Below, piece by piece: positions 58,872 through 64,000 of a stretch of DNA of 64,000 bases. The stretch comes from Roseateles sp. (GTDB lineage Bacteria; Pseudomonadota; Gammaproteobacteria; Burkholderiales; Burkholderiaceae_C), in assembly GCA_019234295.1 (NCBI GenBank), contig JAFALK010000037.1:1-64000 (forward strand). The letters run 5' to 3'. The notes under the pieces are model-generated. The model worked only from the letters and a program-made list of their open reading frames with translations, did not search any database and was not told where the DNA came from. Position numbers and translations under genes: made by a program. The number at the start of each line of letters is the position of its first letter. Position 1 is the stretch's first letter.

Positions 58872-59983
58872 GGCTGCACCCAACCGTCTTCCGTCCATTG
58901 ATCGAGCAGCTCGCGAGCGCCTCGCGAGAGCTTGCCCACGTCGCGGGCAGCGAGTTCGCGCGTGTCGGCAAACCGGCGCATCAGCTGGGCGTCGCGGCCA
59001 CCGGCGCGGTAGGACTCTCCATTGATGAACAGGTGCGACGCGTCGTACATCATCCGGCTGCGGGCATCGAGCCGGGCGCCCGAACCGTCCGGCAGCGGCT
59101 CGCCGATGGCGAACCAGATGCGTGGCTTGGGCTCGGTCAGCGCCTCGCCCAGGGCACGTTCGAGCGTGCGAGGATCACGCATCGCGCGCTGGACGGCATC
59201 GCGTGCAAAGTTTTGCAAATCCATCGGCACAAGCCCGGGTTGCGCGGTCGCCGGCTGCTTCGGGTCGGAATACATACCGTTCGCATAGCGCCCATCTTCA
59301 GCATCGTCGAGCAGGCGTGGCAGCAGGTCACGCGCCAGGTCCACGCGCCAAGGCGCGCGAAAGCCCACTGAGCAGGTCATGCAATCGCCGCCCACGGCCA
59401 CGCCGTCATGGGCCCAGCCCGGCGGGAGATAGAGCATGTCGCCAGGCTCAAGCACGAACTCCTCCACGGGCTCGAAGTTCGCGATGATCTTCAGCGGCAC
59501 GTCGTCCCGCAGCTCGGCATTCTTCTGTGCGCCGATGCGCCAGCGGCGCCGGCCGGCCACCTGGATCAGGAAGACATCGTAGGAATCGAAATGCGGGCCC
59601 ACGCCACCGCCGTCGGAGGCGTAGGAGATCATCAGATCATCCAGGCGCGCCTCGGGCACGAAGCGAAAGGCATCGAGCAATTCGCGGGCGGCAGGCACAT
59701 GCAGATCCAGGCCTTGCACCAGGAGCGTCCATCCAGGCTTGGCGAAAGGCGGCAGCTTGGCGATCGGACCATGCCGAAGCTTCCATTGGCCCTCGAAATG
59801 CGTGATCAGGCGGGCTTCGGCGTCTTGATCGGCGGCCAGCCTGGCCAACTCGGCGCGCGAGGCCGGAGCGGCAATGCCGGGCAAGGCCTGCCGCACGATC
59901 AGCGGCTTCTTCTGCCAATGGCGGCGCATGAACTGCTCGGGAGATAGACCGGCGAGCAGGGGCGTCTTCTGGGTGATATCCAT
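58859..59983 (-). CDS. Cupin / JmjC-like ribosomal oxygenase (RoxA, YcfD family)
   Basis: 374 residues. The 2-oxoglutarate/Fe(II) site is HFDSYDVFLIQ (HxD) with the distal His in PPGWAHDGVAV; MLYLPPGWAHD and RVDLARDL are family motifs. E. coli YcfD hydroxylates an Arg of ribosomal protein L16 (uL16). The N-terminus PLLAGLSPEQFMRRHWQKKPLIVRQAL is standard. The start MDITQKTP is at 59983; a 5-codon longer form is possible. Confidence 0.88.
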   Translation of the reverse strand: MDITQKTPLLAGLSPEQFMRRHWQKKPLIVRQALPGIAAPASRAELARLAADQDAEARLITHFEGQWKLRHGPIAKLPPFAKPGWTLLVQGLDLHVPAARELLDAFRFVPEARLDDLMISYASDGGGVGPHFDSYDVFLIQVAGRRRWRIGAQKNAELRDDVPLKIIANFEPVEEFVLEPGDMLYLPPGWAHDGVAVGGDCMTCSVGFRAPWRVDLARDLLPRLLDDAEDGRYANGMYSDPKQPATAQPGLVPMDLQNFARDAVQRAMRDPRTLERALGEALTEPKPRIWFAIGEPLPDGSGARLDARSRMMYDASHLFINGESYRAGGRDAQLMRRFADTRELAARDVGKLSRGARELLDQWTEDGWVQPWTS

Positions 59984-60015
59984 GGGCGGGATTATCACGA
60001 GCCTAAAATCCGCTT

Positions 60016-60537
60016 ATGCAAATCTCCGCCCCCTGCGTCGTTTCCCTGCGCTGGAAACTCGAGGACGCCCAAGGCCAGCTGATCGACGAGCTGAGCGAAT
60101 CCATGGAATTCTTCTACGGCGGCGACGACCTTTTCGCCAAGGTGGAAGCCGCCCTGCTGGGCCAGGAAGCCGGTTTCGCCACCAGCCTCGCGCTCGAGCC
60201 TGAGGACGCCTTCGGCGACTACGACTCCGAGCTCGTCTGCTTCGAGCCACGCGCCCTCTTCCCCAAGGACGTCGAGCCCGGCATGCAGTTCGAGGGCCTG
60301 CCTGAGGGCGCCACGACCGAAGGCATGTCCACCGAGGCCATCTACACGGTGACCGAGATCTATCCGGAGCACGTCGTGCTCGACGGCAACCACCCGCTCG
60401 CTGGCATCGGCCTGCGCATGCACCTGACGGTGCTCGACGTGCGCGAGGCCACCGAGGAAGAGATCGCCGCCGGCAGCATCGGCGAGCCGATGTTCAGCGT
60501 CGAGATGGGCTCGCCGCCTGACGCGACGCTGCACTGA
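60016..60537 (+). CDS. FKBP-type peptidyl-prolyl isomerase, SlyD-like
   Basis: 173 residues. SAPCVVSLRWKLEDAQGQLIDELSESMEFFYGGDDLFAKVEAALLGQEAG is the FKBP start with the insert-in-flap pattern, but there is no His-rich metal tail as in E. coli SlyD. Chaperone-type isomerase, cytosolic. Its start is divergent from the cupin gene, with a 32-base gap. Confidence 0.85.
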   Translation: MQISAPCVVSLRWKLEDAQGQLIDELSESMEFFYGGDDLFAKVEAALLGQEAGFATSLALEPEDAFGDYDSELVCFEPRALFPKDVEPGMQFEGLPEGATTEGMSTEAIYTVTEIYPEHVVLDGNHPLAGIGLRMHLTVLDVREATEEEIAAGSIGEPMFSVEMGSPPDATLH

Positions 60538-60538
60538 C

Positions 60539-60772
60539 ATGGCCAAGCTGCCACCCAAGCTCAGCCCCGACGAGATCAAGCGCGTCGTCGCGACCGCCTG
60601 GGATGATCCCGCGCCCTATGTCCACACGCAGATGGAACACGCGATCAGCAAGGGCGAGCTCGTGGCCTTGATGAAACGCGAGTTGTCGCCAACGGCCTAC
60701 AAGCAGTGGGCCGCCAAGGCCAAGACGGCGAAGGCGCCGACCGTGAAGGCGAGATTTCCCTTCGGCCGCTGA
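60539..60772 (+). CDS. Small TIGR03643-like protein
   Basis: 77 residues, directly following the preceding stop. LSPDEIKRVVATAWDDPAPYVH and GELVALMKRELSPTAYKQW match the short helical TIGR03643-type pattern. Function unknown. Confidence 0.8.
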   Translation: MAKLPPKLSPDEIKRVVATAWDDPAPYVHTQMEHAISKGELVALMKRELSPTAYKQWAAKAKTAKAPTVKARFPFGR

Positions 60773-61148
60773 AGCTTCAACGGCGCGAGCACGGCTGGAC
60801 CTCCACCCTTTGACGCGCGGCTTGCGACGGCCCGTGAACCAGTCGCAACCGGGACTGCAGACGTCGACAGCCGAGCGCGCATCGCAGAGACCGGGCATGC
60901 ATTCGTCGCAGTCGAGCCATCCACGCTTGCGCATTCGGGCGATTCAGGCTGCAGCAGTGCGGCAGCGGCAAGTCGATCCGCAACAGGCCCGTGAAGACGC
61001 CTTTGCGCTCGACCGCGCGGCGGCCGCGCTCCGAAAACAGCTGCCGCGCCGCGTGTAACCACGGTCAGCACAAGAGAAGCCTTTGTCGGGCGAGAGACAA
61101 AGCGCTGGTACGCGCAGAGGGCCAGGACGATCCAACTGCGCGTTGTCT
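60773..61148. other. Non-coding stretch of about 375 bp
   Basis: Open frames exist on both strands, as expected at this GC, but none has a recognisable motif and a good start. A minus-strand frame from 60934 has several Cys (CDECMPGLCDARSAVDVC), but it continues antisense into the preceding gene, so I do not call it. Confidence 0.5.
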
Positions 61149-61598
61149 TCAGTGCTTCCCGGTGGAGCCGAATCCGCCCTCACCGCGCTCCGACTCGCCG
61201 AACTCCTCGACGCGCCGGAACGTCGCCTGCACCACGGGCACCAGTACCAGTTGGGCAACGCGCTCCATCGGCTGGATCACGAAGGTGGTCTGGCCGCGGT
61301 TCCAGCACGAAACCATCAGCTGGCCCTGGTAGTCGCTGTCGATCAGGCCGACGAGATTGCCCAGCACGATGCCGTGCTTGTGGCCCAGGCCCGAGCGCGG
61401 CAGGATGATCGCGGCCAGGCCGGGATCGCTGATGTGGATGGCCAGGCCCGTGGGGATCAGCGTCGTCTGGCCGGGCTCGAGGGTTACGGGGGTATCGAGG
61501 CACGCACGCAGGTCGAGGCCGGCGCTGCCAGGCGTGGCGTAGGCGGGCAGTTGCTCGGCCATGCGGGCATCGAGCACCTTGAGGTCAACAGTCGTCAT
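61149..61598 (-). CDS. dut: dUTP diphosphatase
   Basis: 149 residues, usual trimeric dUTPase length. Five motifs: [64 protein letters not shown] and [17 protein letters not shown]. It cuts dUTP to dUMP, protecting DNA. Its start overlaps the coaBC stop by 4 bases. Confidence 0.95.
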   Translation of the reverse strand: MTTVDLKVLDARMAEQLPAYATPGSAGLDLRACLDTPVTLEPGQTTLIPTGLAIHISDPGLAAIILPRSGLGHKHGIVLGNLVGLIDSDYQGQLMVSCWNRGQTTFVIQPMERVAQLVLVPVVQATFRRVEEFGESERGEGGFGSTGKH

Positions 61599-62803
61599 TG
61601 GAGTTTCTTGGCTATCTCGCGCACGAGTTCGCGCGCAAGACTCAGCTTGTCGTTGTGGGGAATCTCGCGCTCGCCTTCGGCATCGACCAGCAGCAGCGCG
61701 TTGTCATCACGGCCGAAGGTCGCCGGGCCGATATTGCCGACGATCAGCGCCGCCTTCTTGCGCACCAGCTTCGCACGTGCATGCTCGGCAAGCTTTTCGC
61801 TCTCGGCGGCAAAGCCGATGCACAGCGGCGCAGAGGGAAGATGGCCAACCGCAGCGAGGATGTCGGGGTTCTCGGTCAGCTCGAAGGTGGCGTTAGCGCC
61901 CTTCCCTTCCCGACTGACGTCCTTCTTGATCTTGTGCGCGCTGGCGTGGATCGGGCGCCAGTCAGCCACAGCGGCAGTGGCGACGAAAACATCATGCGCG
62001 GCAACCTCCGGCATCACAGCGTCGAACATCTGCCGAGCGGTCTGCACGTCGATGCGCCTCACATGGCGCGGCGTCGGCAGGTGCACGGGCCCCGCCACGA
62101 GCGTCACCTTCGCGCCGGCCTCGGCCGCCGCGCGCGCAATCGCGAAGCCCATCTTGCCGCTGGACAGGTTCGTGATGCCGCGCACCGGATCGATCGGCTC
62201 GAAGGTCGGTCCGGCGGTGATCAGCAGGCTCTTGCCAGCCAGCAGCTTGGGCTGGAAATGCGCGATGACTTCGTCGAGCAGTTCGGCCGCCTCGAGCATG
62301 CGCCCGTCGCCGACCTCCCCGCAGGCCTGGTCGCCCGTGCCCACGCCGAGCACGCGCGCCCCATCGGCCTGCACCTGCGCGAGGTTGCGCTGCGTGGCCG
62401 GATGGGCCCACATCTCCCGGTTCATGGCCGGCGCAATCAGCAGCGGGCAGCGCTCGATGGGCCGGGCCAGTGCGGTCAGCGAGAGGACCTCGTCCGCACG
62501 GCCCTGCGCGAGCTTGGCGATCATGTCGGCGCTGGCCGGCGCGATCAACATGAGGTCGGCCTGGCGGCTCAGGTTGATGTGCGCCATATTGTTGGGCTCA
62601 AGCGCGTCCCACTGGCTCGTCACCACGCGATGGTTGGACAGCGCCTGCATGGTCACGGGCGTGATGAAGGCCTCGGCCCCCTCGCTCATGACGACCTGCA
62701 CGGTGGCGCCGGCCTTGCCCAGAAGACGCACCAGCTCGGCGACCTTGTAGCAGGCGATGCCGCCGGACATGCCCAGCAGAATGTGTTTGCCTTGGAGTTG
62801 CAT
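61595..62803 (-). CDS. coaBC: Bifunctional phosphopantothenoylcysteine decarboxylase/phosphopantothenate-cysteine ligase
   Basis: 402 residues. CoaC part: [21 protein letters not shown], catalytic His in [37 protein letters not shown]; CoaB part: [41 protein letters not shown] and GFAAESE. Joins phosphopantothenate to Cys and decarboxylates the product in CoA biosynthesis. Operon with dut. Confidence 0.95.
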   Translation of the reverse strand: MQLQGKHILLGMSGGIACYKVAELVRLLGKAGATVQVVMSEGAEAFITPVTMQALSNHRVVTSQWDALEPNNMAHINLSRQADLMLIAPASADMIAKLAQGRADEVLSLTALARPIERCPLLIAPAMNREMWAHPATQRNLAQVQADGARVLGVGTGDQACGEVGDGRMLEAAELLDEVIAHFQPKLLAGKSLLITAGPTFEPIDPVRGITNLSSGKMGFAIARAAAEAGAKVTLVAGPVHLPTPRHVRRIDVQTARQMFDAVMPEVAAHDVFVATAAVADWRPIHASAHKIKKDVSREGKGANATFELTENPDILAAVGHLPSAPLCIGFAAESEKLAEHARAKLVRKKAALIVGNIGPATFGRDDNALLLVDAEGEREIPHNDKLSLARELVREIAKKLQ

Positions 62804-62867
62804 GGGGCGGACTGTACCCGCGCCGGCGCGCCGAGGGGTGCCGCAAGCTCGGATACGCTTCGGGCCC

Positions 62868-63137
62868 ATGTCGATGCACCACTGGGAATTGCTGGACGCC
62901 GCCACCCGGGGCGCGCTGTCAATCCTGATGCTCATACTGGCCGCCCTGCCGTGGCGACAGCGGCGCGGACCGGCGCTCGGCGTGCTGGCGCGCGAGCTGC
63001 TCGACGACCCGCCGGGCTTCGATCGCTCACAGCTCGCGGTGATTGATCAACGCGTGGTCGGGTTCTTCGATTGCCAGCTCAGATCGAGCTGTGCTTCTTC
63101 GCAAAAACCAGGTCCCACACCCCGTGACCCAACTTGA
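62868..63137 (+). pseudogene. Truncated gene, possibly N-terminus of a membrane AraC-type regulator
   Basis: 89 codons starting MSMHHWELLDAATRGALSILMLILAALPWRQRRGPALGVLA, a hydrophobic helix followed by a basic patch similar to the N-termini of membrane-linked AraC regulators. The frame then runs into the antisense 3' end of trmB (from 63079), where the sequence turns into a non-protein-like tail ([17 protein letters not shown]). It is likely a remnant cut off by a rearrangement; a small real gene is the alternative. Confidence 0.4.
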
Positions 63138-63789
63138 TGCCGCGGTTCTCGAACTTGGTCAGCGGGCGATAGCTGGGCTTTTCAGCGTAGCCGGCGGGCG
63201 AGCTGTTTTCCAGCAAGGGTTCGGCGCTGAGCACTTCCAGCATCTGCTGCGCATAGGGCTCCCAGTCGGTCGCGCAGTGCAGATAGCCGCCGGGCTTGAT
63301 GTGCTTCACAAGCTTGGCGACGAACTCGGGCTGGATCAGGCGGCGCTTGTTGTGGCGTTTCTTGTGCCACGGATCGGGGAAGAAGATGTGCACGCCGGCG
63401 AGCGACCCCGGCGCGACCATATGTTCCAGAACCTCGACAGCGTCGTGCTGGACGATGCGGATGTTGGTGATCTGCTGCTCGTCGATCAGCTTGAGTAGCG
63501 CGCCCACGCCAGGCTCGTGCACCTCGCAGCCGATGAAATCGTGGTCGGGCAGGGTCCTGGCGATCTGGGCCGTGGCACCGCCCATGCCAAAGCCGATCTC
63601 CAGCACCACGGGCGCCTCGCGGCCGAAGACCTGCGCGGGCTCCAGGCGCTCGGGCTTGAAGGGCAGCACGAACTTCGGGCCCAACTCGGCCAGGGCCTTG
63701 ATCTGGCCCGTACCCATACGGCCGGCGCGCACCACGAAGCTCTTGATCGCTCGGCGCGGCACAGGGGTCTTGTCGGGTTCGTCGGACAT
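63079..63789 (-). CDS. trmB: tRNA (guanine-N7-)-methyltransferase
   Basis: 236 residues. SAM motif [15 protein letters not shown], then [13 protein letters not shown], and the family signature [23 protein letters not shown]. It methylates G46 of tRNAs. The start overlaps the stop of the upstream aldolase gene as TGATG. Confidence 0.95.
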   Translation of the reverse strand: MSDEPDKTPVPRRAIKSFVVRAGRMGTGQIKALAELGPKFVLPFKPERLEPAQVFGREAPVVLEIGFGMGGATAQIARTLPDHDFIGCEVHEPGVGALLKLIDEQQITNIRIVQHDAVEVLEHMVAPGSLAGVHIFFPDPWHKKRHNKRRLIQPEFVAKLVKHIKPGGYLHCATDWEPYAQQMLEVLSAEPLLENSSPAGYAEKPSYRPLTKFENRGIKLGHGVWDLVFAKKHSSI

Positions 63790-64000
63790 CAGTAGCTCGA
63801 AGGAGAAGCGGCGGCGCTCTTGCCTGCGAGCACCGCCTCAATGTCGTTCAGCAAGCCGCTGGCGCCGAACCGGAAGCGCTGCGGGCTCACCGTGCCAATC
63901 GTGGCCTGAACGAGGCGAAGGTATTCGGCCGCATCGGCCACCGTGCGGATGCCTCCGCTGGCCTTGAAGCCGGCATTGGCCAGGCCGCTGGACTGGATCT
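63789..64000 (-). CDS. deoC: Deoxyribose-phosphate aldolase (3' part only)
   Basis: Only the last 70 codons are in the window. [26 protein letters not shown] contains the Schiff-base Lys motif (KASGGIRT) and the end is [20 protein letters not shown]. DeoC splits 2-deoxyribose-5-phosphate to glyceraldehyde-3-phosphate and acetaldehyde. It runs off the right edge. Confidence 0.88.
   Translation of the reverse strand, partial: IQSSGLANAGFKASGGIRTVADAAEYLRLVQATIGTVSPQRFRFGASGLLNDIEAVLAGKSAAASPSSY

Noticed and set aside
60494-60934. Cys-rich minus-strand frame (CDECMPGLCDARSAVDVC)
   Set aside because: It runs antisense through a small gene with a recognised motif, and has no ribosome site; Cys content probably arises from chance in GC-rich sequence.

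Overview
The window reads as chromosome of a high-GC betaproteobacterium of the order Burkholderiales (Comamonadaceae / Rubrivivax-Leptothrix-Roseateles type). The reasons are the strongly G/C-biased codon use, a tmRNA whose tag ends in FALAA, DUF3717/DUF1289/DUF4148/DUF2789 small proteins typical of that order, a Burkholderiales-style parE-slt-parC block, and a PEP-CTERM protein. No rRNA, tRNA, CRISPR array or intact insertion sequence was seen.

1-17.2 kb is the most unusual part. It opens with two tandem paralogous giant proteins (the first cut by the window edge) made almost entirely of an 8-residue repeat of the type L-[ST]-[ST]-x-Q-[ILV]-x-[AGS], capped by a FrpC/RTX-like calcium-binding region and a shared C-terminal tail. 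Facing them is a TylF-like methyltransferase gene. Then comes a tightly coupled, mostly overlapping 10-gene run on the plus strand: GT2 glycosyltransferase, a probable GT-B-like protein, the complete ddhD-ddhA-ddhB-ddhC pathway to CDP-4-keto-3,6-dideoxyglucose, an extended SDR, an FkbM methyltransferase and a split transketolase pair. The best reading is a locus making an unusual (perhaps branched, methylated) 3,6-dideoxy sugar next to a secreted repeat protein that may be its carrier or partner.

17.2-21 kb is a looser, seemingly more A+T-rich patch: an orphan ModA-like binding protein, a small protein, a DsbA-fold isomerase, a PEP-CTERM lectin-like protein, a symmetrical four-site array, and ssrA (tmRNA). 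21-32.5 kb holds a CsgG-like protein, a penicillin-acylase-family hydrolase, aquaporin Z, an SRPBCC/ArsR pair with two operator-like palindromes, an atypical SDR, an EamA transporter, a DctB-like histidine kinase, an MHS-family MFS transporter with a large insertion, and a YbaK/DUF1289 pair.

32.5-64 kb is mainly housekeeping: thioesterase/rsmB, purN, trpS (with an Fe-S-type cysteine set), a MATE pump, a Spy-RR-HK envelope-stress operon, ettA, an SBP5 protein, tesB, a Tat-exported SDR, parE-slt-parC, an odd amidohydrolase, dapA-bamC, an MBL hydrolase, a ribosomal-protein hydroxylase-like cupin, slyD-like, dut-coaBC, trmB and the 3' end of deoC. All product calls are from reading translated sequence by eye. 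No database search was possible.
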